Assembly: GCF_023702715.1 (NCBI RefSeq)
Contig: NZ_CP098480.1
Location: 3,472,001 to 3,536,000 of the forward strand
Length of the DNA stretch: 64,000 nt
Direction of reading: 5' to 3'
Source of the DNA: Acinetobacter sp. C32I
GTDB taxonomy: Bacteria; Pseudomonadota; Gammaproteobacteria; Pseudomonadales; Moraxellaceae
Every line of letters begins with the position of its first letter. The first letter of the stretch is position 1. A program made the position numbers and the translations under genes. Shown in pieces: positions 55,747-64,000 of this stretch. A model generated the notes under the pieces. The model was not told the origin of the DNA. It made no database searches and worked only from the letters and a program-made list of their open reading frames with translations.

Positions 55747-55782
55747 AAAAAGCCGCTTCATTCTTTAATGAGGCGGCTTTTT
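55747..55782. terminator. Bidirectional terminator
   Basis: AAAAAGCCGC...TCATT paired with AATGA...GCGGCTTTTTT lies between the convergent Pro-Thr lipoprotein and lpxL-like genes. Confidence 0.9.
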
Positions 55783-55786
55783 TAGC

Positions 55787-56722
55787 TTAATAAATTTTGT
55801 CGTAACCTTCAGCACGGGTTTTAAAACGACGGTGGAACCACATCCATTGCGTAGGTGCGATACGGAGTTGAGCCTCAATAATTTTATTCACGCGAATCGC
55901 ATCATCGACTTCATCTTTGCTTGGCATATTGTCCACAATTGGCTCAATCAGTACTTTATATTTTGGATTGCGAACATCACCATAACGATAGAAATATAAG
56001 GGGATTGCAACCGCTTTCGAAATTTTGAGTAAACGACGATGAGCAGTCACGGTTGCCGCTGGAACACCAAAGAAAGGCGCCATCACGCCTTGTTTTAAAC
56101 CAAAATCTTGATCAGGACTATACCAGATTGCACCACCATCTTTGAGTCGACGAATCAAGCCACGCATATCATCATGGTCAATCTGTTGTTGGTAAATGGT
56201 GGCACGACAACGATAAATCAGCATATCCAGTAGTGGATTGTTCTGTGGGCGATAGACCACATCAGGCTCAAAATATTGAGCGCAAATATAACCACCGGCA
56301 TCCAGTAAGGTGCTGTGGGTGCCGAGTAATAACACGCCTTTACCTTGTGCTTTTGCATTGGTGATATGTTCTAAGCCTTCAACACTATGGCGGCCTTTAA
56401 ACCATTTGGGGCAGTACCAAGCATTGAGGGTTTCAAATACACCAAGCATCATATCCACAAACACTTGTTTGGCTTGAGCCTCAACCTCGGCAGGCGACCA
56501 CTCTGGAAAACACAGCTCTAAATTCCGAAGTGTGGTTTTTCGGCGTGATTTAAGCAGGCGCCAGCATAAAGCCGCCAAACCATGTGCTAAGCGCCATTGA
56601 ATGGCCCATGGAAGAATGGCCAATAGCATTAGAAAAGTGATGGCGATCCAGATTTTCCAATATTTGGGCAATAAAAAAGCCCATTGAAACTCGCCAGGGG
56701 TATAAGGCTGTTTTTGACTCAT
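55787..56722 (-). CDS. Lipid A biosynthesis acyltransferase, LpxL family
   Basis: A 311-residue inner-membrane lysophospholipid-acyltransferase-like enzyme adding a secondary acyl chain to the lipid A precursor. An N-terminal membrane helix (WKIWIAITFLMLLAILPW) is followed by the HX4D catalytic motif in GTHSTLLDAGG (about residue 133), VVYRPQNNPLLD, and PDQDFGLKQGVMAPFFGVPAATVTAHRRL. These fit the LpxL/HtrB group more than LpxM; the acyl donor cannot be told. Single gene ending at the shared terminator. Confidence 0.88.
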   Translation of the reverse strand: MSQKQPYTPGEFQWAFLLPKYWKIWIAITFLMLLAILPWAIQWRLAHGLAALCWRLLKSRRKTTLRNLELCFPEWSPAEVEAQAKQVFVDMMLGVFETLNAWYCPKWFKGRHSVEGLEHITNAKAQGKGVLLLGTHSTLLDAGGYICAQYFEPDVVYRPQNNPLLDMLIYRCRATIYQQQIDHDDMRGLIRRLKDGGAIWYSPDQDFGLKQGVMAPFFGVPAATVTAHRRLLKISKAVAIPLYFYRYGDVRNPKYKVLIEPIVDNMPSKDEVDDAIRVNKIIEAQLRIAPTQWMWFHRRFKTRAEGYDKIY

Positions 56723-56930
56723 AAATTCGAAAAAGAATAACGTTGAATTTTGCAGCAGTGTAGCATGAAGTGGGTTTGACGACTTTAAAACTCACATAAA
56801 ACCGAAGTCGCTTTAGCGTGTACTATTTTTGAGTGCCATATTTGAACAGAAAAGGCATCTCTCTATAAGTGATCAAGTTCACTTGTCATAGATTGAAAAT
56901 AAGATACTCAACCAAGTATTTGTAATGGGT

Positions 56931-57827
56931 TTAACAAAGAGATTGAGTTAATAAGGTTTCTAACCAAAATTTGAAAGTTTGAACTTTGGGAAGTGTCGCT
57001 TTATTAAAAGGAATGTCGATCCAGTAGCCGTACTTACTTTGGATATCATGCTCTATCATCGCTTTGAGTGTACCTGTATTGAGTTCATTTTGAATCATGG
57101 GCTTATCGATGATTGCGATACCATAGCCAGCAACAGCAGCTTGAATCACTTGTTCGGTTGTTGAAAATTCGATGGCACAATGTGAGTCGCTTAACTCTGT
57201 ATAATGATTTTGCTGTAACCATGTTTGCCACGTATCTAGTCTTTTACGGTTATATAACACATGAATAAGAGGATAATCTTGAAGGTTCGGGATACTCTCA
57301 TCTTGAAAGAGCTGTGGGCTGGCGACCATCACATAGTCTTCTTTAAATAATAAGCTACTTTGACAATGATGGGCAGGTGCGAGGCCAAATCGAATACGAA
57401 TATCCGTATCTACAGCAATCTCAATGTTTTCAGCGTCCTGAGTGTAATTCACCGTAAATGAATAGTCTTTGTGGGTGAGCAAAAAATTTTTTAAATTGGG
57501 GGAGAGAATTCGATTACACCAAGTTGGCGGAGCTTCAATATTGAGTTTTGTGCGGATGTTTTTTGCCCTAAATTTGAGGGTAGATACTTCAATTTGATCA
57601 AACACAATCTGCATATCATTTGCGAACTCAAGGCCATGAGCGGTGAGTTCGATTCCTTTGGGTGATCTCAAAAAAAGCTGAACACCTAAATACTCTTCTA
57701 GTAATTTGATTTGTCTGCTGACCGCCCCATGCGTCAGACAGAGAGATTGTGCCGCATGTGAAAAATTTAAATGCTTGACCACCTCTTCAAAGATGCGTAA
57801 AGCGTTCATGGGAGGTAATTGTCGCAT
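56931..57827 (-). CDS. LysR family regulator, GcvA-like; probable controller of the downstream-cluster genes
   Basis: A 298-residue LysR protein. MRQLPPMNALRIFEEVVKHLNFSHAAQSLCLTHGAVSRQIKLLEEYLGVQLFLRSPKGIELT is characteristic of the GcvA group. The effector domain ends in FNKATLPKVQTFKFWLETLL. It lies 186 bases behind the porin on the same strand and near the divergent Fae-like operon. A palindrome with LysR-type spacing at 59284-59304 is a plausible binding site. Ligand unknown. Confidence 0.9.
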   Translation of the reverse strand: MRQLPPMNALRIFEEVVKHLNFSHAAQSLCLTHGAVSRQIKLLEEYLGVQLFLRSPKGIELTAHGLEFANDMQIVFDQIEVSTLKFRAKNIRTKLNIEAPPTWCNRILSPNLKNFLLTHKDYSFTVNYTQDAENIEIAVDTDIRIRFGLAPAHHCQSSLLFKEDYVMVASPQLFQDESIPNLQDYPLIHVLYNRKRLDTWQTWLQQNHYTELSDSHCAIEFSTTEQVIQAAVAGYGIAIIDKPMIQNELNTGTLKAMIEHDIQSKYGYWIDIPFNKATLPKVQTFKFWLETLLTQSLC

Positions 57828-58013
57828 CCATAGGTCCTTTTATCATATCCCTGATTTTTATAAGATGAAGATGACCACTCTTGTCCTGAAGCGGTGCTTC
57901 ATATTCATCACAATCCATTGTACTCAGTGTAGCATAGCGTATATTTTGTATGAGGTGCTTTTAGCTATAAAAATAATTTTTATAATTTAAATAAGGAATA
58001 TTCTATTGGTTGG

Positions 58014-59189
58014 TTAAAAATAATAAGCAAGTGAAATATATGTTTTTTGATTCCAGTTATTATTTGTTCCTTGTGCTAAACCATTTTGATCACCAAGATA
58101 AGGGTCGTATTTACCGATTAAATGCTCTGCTTGAATGGTAAGGTCTTTAAATTTAAATGCAACACCTGGAATAACTCTATAACTATCTGTGCTGCTATTC
58201 TTTTTGTTGATATAACCACTAATATTGAGGTAAGGGCGAATGGATTGTACATATTCAAAACTGTATGGGAATAAGTAGCTAAATTCGGTAGAAAAAAAGT
58301 CTCCTTGCGTTGCTGAATTATAGGAATAGTCAAATCCACCCAAGCTAATATGATCAGGACTCAAGCGGTCTTTATGATCAATGTCTTGATGACCAAATAA
58401 TAATTTGCTATTCCAGCTTTGATAATTAAAATCAGCAAAAATAGACCATACTTGACGTGATCCTGTGCTGGAATAATTTTTGTTTTCGATGTCTGAGTAC
58501 CAGACCGATGTGCCAAGTTGGTAGTTGAGGTCAGCATAGTTTGAAGAGTATGCATAACGGGCAATGATCATGTTTTTTTCTTGGGTATTGGTTCCATTTT
58601 CAACATAATCATCTGCATTGACCATATTAATACTGAAGCGTCTCGCATCTTTTGAATGCCCTCTAAAATTGCCGCCATCGATTGGATATAAAGCCAAAGA
58701 TAATTGATTTTTATCGGTTTTGAATTGATAGTTAATGCCAATGTTGTGTACATCCTCTAGCCCCATCACATTGGCAATGCCAAGAAAAAAAGTATTTCCC
58801 CAATAACGATCTAATCCAAATGGAACTGGGTTTAAACCTGCAATGATTTTATGGTTTGGATTGATTTTATAGCCAAGCCAAGCATCAGTTAACCAGCTTG
58901 CATCACCGATATGACCATAATATTCATATAGACGGTAATCCAGCCCGCCAATGAGCGTTGCAGACTCATAGTTGAGCGCCAAGATCACATCACTAAAAGA
59001 AAATTTACTACTACTCGGGTTGGCGTCATGGTCATAGACATATTTACCTCGGATTGCACCACCCACATTTAATTGACCTAAACTTGAAGTTGGTTCTCCG
59101 ATTTTTATTCCAGAATAAATGGTTTGATTGATGATTAAACTGCATGTAAAGAGTAGAACTTTAATTGGTGTTGATTTTATTTTTAACAT
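58014..59189 (-). CDS. Outer-membrane beta-barrel porin
   Basis: A 391-residue exported protein with an N-terminal signal (MLKIKSTPIKVLLFTCSLIINQTIYS). The mature chain alternates polar and hydrophobic residues throughout (for example DVILALNYESATLIGGLDYRLYEYYG, NIGINYQFKTDKNQLSLALYP) and ends in an aromatic residue (YISLAYYF), as outer-membrane barrels do. Substrate specificity is unknown, but its place opposite the Fae-aldehyde dehydrogenase operon suggests uptake of the cassette's substrate. The gene looks more AT-rich than its neighbours. A two-sided promoter region with a LysR-type dyad separates it from fae. Confidence 0.8.
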   Translation of the reverse strand: MLKIKSTPIKVLLFTCSLIINQTIYSGIKIGEPTSSLGQLNVGGAIRGKYVYDHDANPSSSKFSFSDVILALNYESATLIGGLDYRLYEYYGHIGDASWLTDAWLGYKINPNHKIIAGLNPVPFGLDRYWGNTFFLGIANVMGLEDVHNIGINYQFKTDKNQLSLALYPIDGGNFRGHSKDARRFSINMVNADDYVENGTNTQEKNMIIARYAYSSNYADLNYQLGTSVWYSDIENKNYSSTGSRQVWSIFADFNYQSWNSKLLFGHQDIDHKDRLSPDHISLGGFDYSYNSATQGDFFSTEFSYLFPYSFEYVQSIRPYLNISGYINKKNSSTDSYRVIPGVAFKFKDLTIQAEHLIGKYDPYLGDQNGLAQGTNNNWNQKTYISLAYYF

Positions 59190-59283
59190 TTTTCATCCTT
59201 GAAAATAAATTAAATTTTAATTTCCTTGTTTTGGGTTAATAAAACATATTTGAGGTTTTATTTATAATGAAAATTTTACAATT

Positions 59284-59304
59284 GCTATGAATTTAATTCA
59301 TAGC
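59284..59304. promoter_or_regulatory. Perfect 10+1+10 inverted repeat, LysR-type operator candidate
   Basis: Arms GCTATGAATT and AATTCATAGC flank a single T. It is near the middle of the 228-bp divergent region between the porin and the Fae-like gene and contains T-N11-A patterns typical of LysR regulators. Confidence 0.6.
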
Positions 59305-59340
59305 GGTGTGAGTTTTTTTAATATTAGATTTTTTAATAGT

Positions 59341-59358
59341 GCTGTGAATTAATTTGCA
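59341..59358. promoter_or_regulatory. Imperfect second copy of the operator
   Basis: GCTGTGAATTAATTTGCA resembles the left arm and centre of the dyad at 59284-59304 and is about 56 bases from it on centre. This spacing fits a LysR recognition site plus activation site for the Fae-like operon. Confidence 0.4.
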
Positions 59359-59417
59359 TTTTATTTTTATTTAAAAAGAGGGATGGTAATCGCAGTTTAT
59401 TCGATCAAGGAAAGTAC

Positions 59418-59933
59418 ATGGATAAGTTAACTGCTGCGGTTTATATCGGTGAGGGATTTGAAGGTGAGGGGGTCAATGCATCCCATATCAATATTTTAAT
59501 TGGTCCACGTGGCGGTCCTGTCGGGCAGGCTTTTGCAAATAGTCTGTCTTCACCATCTCAAGGCCATTGTCCATTTATGGTGATTGCTCAACCCAATATC
59601 CCCGTGAAACCAATGACGTTGTATGTCAATAAAGCGGAAATCCAAGGAGATTTGCATGCAAATGCGACTTGGGGAGCATCTCAGGCGGGGATTGCTAAGG
59701 CTATCAATGAAGCACTCTCGTCTGGAGTATTTCCTCCTGAGGCTGAAAATGAGTGGGCCATAGTCACCGCAAATTGGGTTAATCCGAGTTGTGATGATTT
59801 GGATGAGGTGTATCGCAATAATTACAACGCTTGCGTTCGGGCAATTCATGCAGCATTGAATTATTTACCGCTAAAGCATGATTTAGTCGCACTCAAACAA
59901 ATCAAAAACCCATTTTATACCCCTAAACATTAA
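59418..59933 (+). CDS. Formaldehyde-activating enzyme (Fae)-like protein
   Basis: A 171-residue homologue of Fae, which joins formaldehyde to tetrahydromethanopterin. The core GEGFEGEGVNASHINILIGPRGGPVGQAFANSLSSPSQGHCPFMVIAQPNIPVKPMTLYVNKAEI aligns with the Methylobacterium motif [24 protein letters not shown] and the following PNLP-KP-TL-NK block, and the length fits (170). The catalytic-type His is kept (H23), but the next acidic residue in HID is Asn here. No methanopterin gene is near. The gene starts an operon with an aldo/keto reductase (11 bases later) and an aldehyde dehydrogenase, so its substrate may be an aldehyde other than formaldehyde. Confidence 0.85.
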   Translation: MDKLTAAVYIGEGFEGEGVNASHINILIGPRGGPVGQAFANSLSSPSQGHCPFMVIAQPNIPVKPMTLYVNKAEIQGDLHANATWGASQAGIAKAINEALSSGVFPPEAENEWAIVTANWVNPSCDDLDEVYRNNYNACVRAIHAALNYLPLKHDLVALKQIKNPFYTPKH

Positions 59934-59944
59934 GGTTGAAGACC

Positions 59945-60973
59945 ATGGAATATATCAATTTAGGAAATTCAGGTTTAAAAGTTTCGCGCCTATGTTTAGG
60001 CACCATGAATATGGGTTCATCGTCTTGGAAACCCTGGATTTTTAATGCTGAGCAAAGTGCTCCAATTATTAAATATGCGCTGGATTCAGGAGTCAATTTT
60101 ATTGATCTTGCTGATTTTTATTCGGCAGGAAAAGGTGAAGAAGTTGTTGGTGGAATTATTCATAAACTGGTCAATCGTGATGAGGTGGTCATCACCACAA
60201 AAGTTGGCTATGGAACAGGTGGAGGCATCAATCAAACAGGACATTCTAGAAAAAATATTCTCAGTAGTATCGATCAATCTTTAAAACGCATTGGTACGGA
60301 TTATGTCGACATTTATATGCTGCACTTTTTTGATGTTGATAGCCCAGTAGATGAAACGCTTGCTGCTATGAATGAAATTATCAAGTCTGGAAAAGCACGT
60401 TATTTTGGTGTGTCTACCATGACCGTTGGGCAGCTGGCAAAAATCTTGATCTCATGTGAGCGCAATGGTTTTGTCAAACCGATCAATATGCAATTGCAAC
60501 TGAACTGTGCCTATCGGGAAGAAGAACGAGAAATGATTCCTTTCTGTATTGATCAAGGGATTGGCGTTTCAGTATTCAGTCCCTTAGCCCGTGGCATTTT
60601 AAGTGGTGAAATGAGTTCAACCCGAAATACTACTGATTTCTTTACCCAGCAGATGTATAACGACGCTGTGAGTTTTGAAATTGTAAAATCGGTGAGCAAA
60701 GTGGCTCAAAATAAAAATTTAACAATGGCACAGGTTGCACAGGCTTGGGTACTGCAGCGCCCTGGCATTCACAGTATGTTGGTCGGCGCAGATAACGTAG
60801 ATCAATTTAAAACTGCAATTCAAGCCCTAGAGACCCAATTCAACGACGATGAACTATATGAAATTGATCGTAATTATACCCCTTGCGATCTGATTAATGA
60901 TTATACCAGTGAGAAGCGTATTTCGCGCATTGCTCGTGAGGCTAAAGGCTGTTTTGTAGATGTAGGGGTGTAA
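59945..60973 (+). CDS. Aldo/keto reductase, YajO-like
   Basis: A 342-residue NADPH-type aldo/keto reductase. MEYINLGNSGLKVSRLCLGTMNMG begins the TIM barrel; the catalytic tetrad is in FIDLADFYSAGKGEE (Asp, Tyr), VVITTKVGYG (Lys) and VDIYMLHFFD (His). YREEEREMIPFC and VSVFSPLARGILSG match the YajO group. The ATG at 59945 is preferred over a TTG at 59936; AAGG precedes it at ten bases. It lies 11 bases after the Fae-like gene and five before the aldehyde dehydrogenase gene, so all three are coupled. Confidence 0.9.
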   Translation: MEYINLGNSGLKVSRLCLGTMNMGSSSWKPWIFNAEQSAPIIKYALDSGVNFIDLADFYSAGKGEEVVGGIIHKLVNRDEVVITTKVGYGTGGGINQTGHSRKNILSSIDQSLKRIGTDYVDIYMLHFFDVDSPVDETLAAMNEIIKSGKARYFGVSTMTVGQLAKILISCERNGFVKPINMQLQLNCAYREEEREMIPFCIDQGIGVSVFSPLARGILSGEMSSTRNTTDFFTQQMYNDAVSFEIVKSVSKVAQNKNLTMAQVAQAWVLQRPGIHSMLVGADNVDQFKTAIQALETQFNDDELYEIDRNYTPCDLINDYTSEKRISRIAREAKGCFVDVGV

Positions 60974-60977
60974 TAAG

Positions 60978-62417
60978 ATGTTAAATTTAAAGAAAAATAC
61001 CAGTTTTATCAATGGTCAATGGTTGGCAGGTCAAGCCAATACTTATCCTGTTTTTAATCCAGCCAATGCACAATGCATTACTCAAGTTTTAAGTTGTGGG
61101 GCAGAAGAAACGCAACAGGCGATTCAAGCTGCTGATCAAGCTTTGGCGACATGGAAGACCACCTTGGCTGCTGAACGAGCTCAGGTCTTAAAACGCTGGG
61201 GCGAATTGATGCTGGAATATCGACAGCAATTGGCTGAGATTCTTGTGGAGGAACAAGGCAAACCTTTGGCTGAGGCTTTAGGCGAGGTCGCCTATGCTGC
61301 GAGTTTCTTTGAGTGGTTTGCTGAAGAAGCGAAACGTAACTACGGCGATATTATCCCCACATTTAAAGCACAAACAAAAATCATGGTCACCAAAGAACCT
61401 GTTGGTGTCGTTGCTGCAATTACACCTTGGAATTTTCCATTAGCAATGGTGACACGTAAAGTCGCCCCAGCATTGGCTGCGGGCTGCAGCATGATTTTAA
61501 AACCTTCGGAAGAAACACCGCTGTCAGCTTTTGCACTTGCAGTCTTGGCAGAGCAAGCGGGAGTGCCTGCAGGAGTATTTAACGTTGTTTCTGGGAATGC
61601 GCAGGAGATTGGTGCAACTTTACAGCATTCAGAGAAAGTGAAAAAAATCAGTTTTACGGGGTCTACTGCAACAGGCAAATTATTAATGCGTCAAGCAGCG
61701 GATACCTTAAAGAAAACCTCTTTTGAACTGGGTGGAAATGCGCCTTTTATCGTGTTCGAAGATGCTGATTTAGAGGCGGCGGTTCAGGGTGCAATGGCAT
61801 CAAAATATAGAAATACCGGACAGACCTGTGTTTGTGTCAACCGTTTTTATATTCATGAAACGGTCTATGAGTCATTCATTGAACTACTTACGGCAGAGGT
61901 TCAGAAACTCAAAGTTGGTTATGGCCTTATAGACGGTGTCACCCAAGGGCCATTAATTAATCAGGCCGCGATAGCAAAAGTGCAACGCCACATTGATGAT
62001 GCCTTAGCGAAGGGTGGTTCAATTGTGACGGGTGGACAAGCACATGCGTTAGGTGGGCTCTTTTATGAACCGACGATTATTCAGCATGCCAATGACAAAA
62101 TGCTAGTTGCGCATGAGGAAACCTTTGGGCCTGTCGCAGCATGTTTTTCCTTTGCTTCGGATCAGGAAGCGATTGCCTTGGCAAATAACACCCAATATGG
62201 GCTGTCTGCATATTTCTATACCAAAGATCTAAAGAGAACGTGGTGGGTTGCAGATCAATTGCAAGTGGGAATGGTGGGAATCAATGAGGGCATTATTTCG
62301 ACTGCGGTAGCACCGTTTGGCGGTGTAAAAGAGTCTGGCTTTGGTCGGGAAGGCTCAAAGTATGGTTTAGAAGAATATCAAAACATCAAGTACATCTTGC
62401 TGGGTGGCCTTGCTTGA
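60978..62417 (+). CDS. NAD(P)-dependent aldehyde dehydrogenase, succinate-semialdehyde type
   Basis: A 479-residue ALDH. FINGQWLAGQANTYPVFNPANAQ starts the family pattern; the cofactor site is ITPWNFPLAMVTRKVAPALAAGCSMILKPSEETP, the general-base Glu is in FELGGNAPFIVFEDADL (about residue 250) and the nucleophilic Cys in NTGQTCVCVNRFYIH (about residue 286). It resembles GabD-type succinate/glutarate-semialdehyde dehydrogenases. Substrate not determined; in this operon it would oxidise the aldehyde left by the preceding steps. The start is five bases after the reductase. Confidence 0.9.
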   Translation: MLNLKKNTSFINGQWLAGQANTYPVFNPANAQCITQVLSCGAEETQQAIQAADQALATWKTTLAAERAQVLKRWGELMLEYRQQLAEILVEEQGKPLAEALGEVAYAASFFEWFAEEAKRNYGDIIPTFKAQTKIMVTKEPVGVVAAITPWNFPLAMVTRKVAPALAAGCSMILKPSEETPLSAFALAVLAEQAGVPAGVFNVVSGNAQEIGATLQHSEKVKKISFTGSTATGKLLMRQAADTLKKTSFELGGNAPFIVFEDADLEAAVQGAMASKYRNTGQTCVCVNRFYIHETVYESFIELLTAEVQKLKVGYGLIDGVTQGPLINQAAIAKVQRHIDDALAKGGSIVTGGQAHALGGLFYEPTIIQHANDKMLVAHEETFGPVAACFSFASDQEAIALANNTQYGLSAYFYTKDLKRTWWVADQLQVGMVGINEGIISTAVAPFGGVKESGFGREGSKYGLEEYQNIKYILLGGLA

Positions 62418-62541
62418 TCAGCTAAGCATGCTAGAACTCAATCGAATTGAATTGGGATCTAGCCTTGCTGGCGTCAGCATCACTTTTTAAATTTTTGGAT
62501 AGAAGAATTATTCAATTTTACTCCATGGAATGGGAGCGTAT

Positions 62542-63903
62542 ATGAATACCGTAAATATTGATAATGTGCCATTGAACAAATTTCATTTGAAAATAACGGC
62601 TCTGACTTTCGGTGCACATTTAACGGATGGCTATATCATTGGTTTGATTGGGATGGTTTTCACTTTAATTACCCCCCTGATGCAGCTAGATTCCTTTTGG
62701 CAGGGGGCAATCGGAAGTGCTGTTCTGATTGGCCTCTTTGTAGGAAGTTTATTTTTTGGATTTATTTCAGATAAATTAGGTCGGCAGAAGATCTTTTGTA
62801 TTAGCTTCATTTTGGTCCTGATCGGTTCGATTGCCCAGTTCTATGCTTCTACACCTTTAGAGCTGTTTCTTTGTCGCGTGCTTATGGGGATTGGGCTGGG
62901 TGGGGACTATACCGTTGGGCATGCATTGTTGGCGGAATTTTTGCCTAAACAAAGTCGAGGTGCAATTCTAGGCTCATTTAGTGTGGTGTGGACATTTGGT
63001 TATGTACTGGCAACATTCATTGCCAAGTTCGTGATTGATTTAGATCTTGGGCCTGATACATGGCGTTATTTACTCGCCTCAACAGCAATCCCTGCGGCAA
63101 TTATTTTAATTGCACGAATTGGAACACCTGAATCCCCACGGTGGTTGATGCAACATGGACGTAAAGATGAGGCTCGGGCGATTGTTCAAAAATATTTTGG
63201 AGCAAATGTAACGATTGAGAGTGAAACAGATCAGGTAGCGCAGCAAAATAATTTTTCCAGTACTAAATTATTGTTTAGTCAAAAATACCTGAAACGGACC
63301 TTGTTCAATTGCATCTTTTTTACCTGTATTGTGATGCCGTATTTTGCAATTTATACCTTTTTGCCGATGATTCTAGAATTGATGAAGTTATCCAATGATT
63401 TCACTACAGAAACCATCTTAAATTTGATGCTGCTACTCGGCGCAGTAATTGGTATTTACTGTACTTATAAATTTTCCCGTCGCGGTTTCTTAATCTATTC
63501 CTTCGTATTGCTCTCGGTCAGCTTACTGTTGATTACCATATTGCCTGAAACATTGAACTGGGCATTGGTACTCTTGTTTGCCGCATTTACGATGATTTTA
63601 TCTGCAGTCAGTAATTTAGTCGGTGTTTTCCCTGCAGAAAGTTTTCCGACTGAGGTTCGTTCTAGTGGCATTGGGATCGCCACAGCAGTGAGCCGATTTG
63701 GTTCTGCAGCAAGTACTTTTATTCTTCCAATCAGTCTGTTACAGATCGGGATGACTGCCACGATGTTATTACTGGTATGTATTCTGGTTTTTGGAACCAT
63801 TATTTCGATTTTATGGGCCCCAGAAACTAAAAATCTATCTTTGGTCGAGGCATCTGAAGTTGATGAAATCAAGGCTTATACGGCTTCAAAAGAGCTACCA
63901 TAA
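62542..63903 (+). CDS. MFS transporter, sugar/acid:H+ symporter type
   Basis: A 453-residue importer with 12 predicted membrane helices. The loop 2-3 motif is GFISDKLGRQKIF, GIGLGGDYTVGHALLAEFLP follows, and the PESPRWLMQHGRKDEARAIV stretch is typical of sugar-porter and aromatic-acid (AAHS) subfamilies. The second half carries FPAESFPTEVRSSGIGIATAVSRFG. ATG at 62542 follows GGGAG by five bases; an in-frame ATG at 62530 is possible. It ends the cassette and probably imports the compound degraded by it. Confidence 0.9.
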   Translation: MNTVNIDNVPLNKFHLKITALTFGAHLTDGYIIGLIGMVFTLITPLMQLDSFWQGAIGSAVLIGLFVGSLFFGFISDKLGRQKIFCISFILVLIGSIAQFYASTPLELFLCRVLMGIGLGGDYTVGHALLAEFLPKQSRGAILGSFSVVWTFGYVLATFIAKFVIDLDLGPDTWRYLLASTAIPAAIILIARIGTPESPRWLMQHGRKDEARAIVQKYFGANVTIESETDQVAQQNNFSSTKLLFSQKYLKRTLFNCIFFTCIVMPYFAIYTFLPMILELMKLSNDFTTETILNLMLLLGAVIGIYCTYKFSRRGFLIYSFVLLSVSLLLITILPETLNWALVLLFAAFTMILSAVSNLVGVFPAESFPTEVRSSGIGIATAVSRFGSAASTFILPISLLQIGMTATMLLLVCILVFGTIISILWAPETKNLSLVEASEVDEIKAYTASKELP

Positions 63904-63956
63904 GTACAGTTCATCTGATTAGATTTTTGACGTGGCTTCAGATGATCTTAAATAAG

Positions 63957-63985
63957 AAAAAAGGCTCCATCAGGAGCCTTTAATC
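63957..63985. terminator. Intrinsic terminator
   Basis: AAGGCTCC-ATCA-GGAGCCTT (63961-63980) is preceded by an A-run, so its T-run is best on the minus strand, where it would end a gene beyond the window; it may also end the MFS transcript. Confidence 0.7.
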
Positions 63986-64000
63986 AATACATGCCAAGCT

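Noticed and set aside
57966..57984. AT-only palindrome TATAAAAAT-A-ATTTTTATA after the porin gene
   Set aside because: An all-AT stem is weak and expected often in such AT-rich sequence; a terminator role is possible but not supported.
62466..62490. Terminator between the aldehyde dehydrogenase and MFS genes
   Set aside because: TGCTG-GCGT-CAGCA is only five base pairs and its T-run begins several bases later, so partial termination at most.

Overview
This window is chromosomal DNA of a gamma-proteobacterium of the Acinetobacter type (Moraxellaceae). The assignment rests on AT-rich sequence, an AbeM-like MATE pump, a fimV gene split in two, leuC-leuD-lipoprotein-leuB, a divergent rne/rluC pair and tandem tRNA-Lys genes. 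No insertion sequence, prophage, integrase or CRISPR array was seen. Most genes are housekeeping; accessory material is concentrated at about 3-7 kb, 32-36 kb and 50-64 kb.

Layout. 1-7 kb: the end of an HI0933-type flavoprotein, a dicarboxylate/amino-acid symporter, a GFA-family protein, a flavin-reductase-like protein, a divergent TetR/SDR pair around a perfect operator palindrome, a HopJ-family protein, and a fluoride riboswitch-small ORF-crcB-DUF190 unit. 7-12 kb: zinc-independent L31 (rpmE2) behind a Zur-like box, an ABC1 kinase, a MATE pump, a YdcZ-type transporter and hemW. 12-22 kb: two identical tRNA-Lys genes, an acyl-CoA synthetase, rne with a long structured upstream region, rluC, a HAD phosphatase, a WYL regulator and a GST. 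22-32 kb: LysR, an MBL hydrolase, DoxX/DCC proteins, katG, a YbaY-like lipoprotein, and rppH-ptsP. 32-36.8 kb: HAD, DUF2252, Spo0M-like and GRDP-like proteins, then a DUF2061-LysR pair behind a Fur-like box. 37-49.5 kb: leuC, leuD, a lipoprotein and leuB, small envelope proteins, infA, an AraC regulator, truA, an asparaginase, the split fimV, and asd. 49.6-56.7 kb: an EEP-fold protein, a GGA-rich small RNA, a lipoprotein/DUF6502/JmjC gene set, a Pro-Thr-repeat lipoprotein and an LpxL-type acyltransferase. 56.9-63.9 kb: a LysR-controlled-looking catabolic cassette (porin, Fae-like protein, aldo/keto reductase, aldehyde dehydrogenase, MFS importer).

Two signals stand out. The first is an unannotated RNA at about 50936-51100. 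It has nine GGA triplets, several of them in hairpin loops, an intrinsic terminator, and, about 70 bases upstream of the predicted start, an 18-bp palindrome close to the GacA upstream activating sequence. This is the architecture of the CsrB/RsmX/Y/Z RNAs that titrate CsrA. The second is a formaldehyde-activating-enzyme (Fae) homologue placed in a catabolic operon with no tetrahydromethanopterin gene nearby, preceded by a 10+1+10 inverted repeat that looks like a LysR operator. Smaller points include the fluoride riboswitch whose P1 helix competes with a downstream hairpin, a 24-codon ORF between that riboswitch and crcB, and a terminator that abuts the asparaginase start codon.

All calls come from reading the sequence and recalling protein families. 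No database search, folding program or alignment was run.
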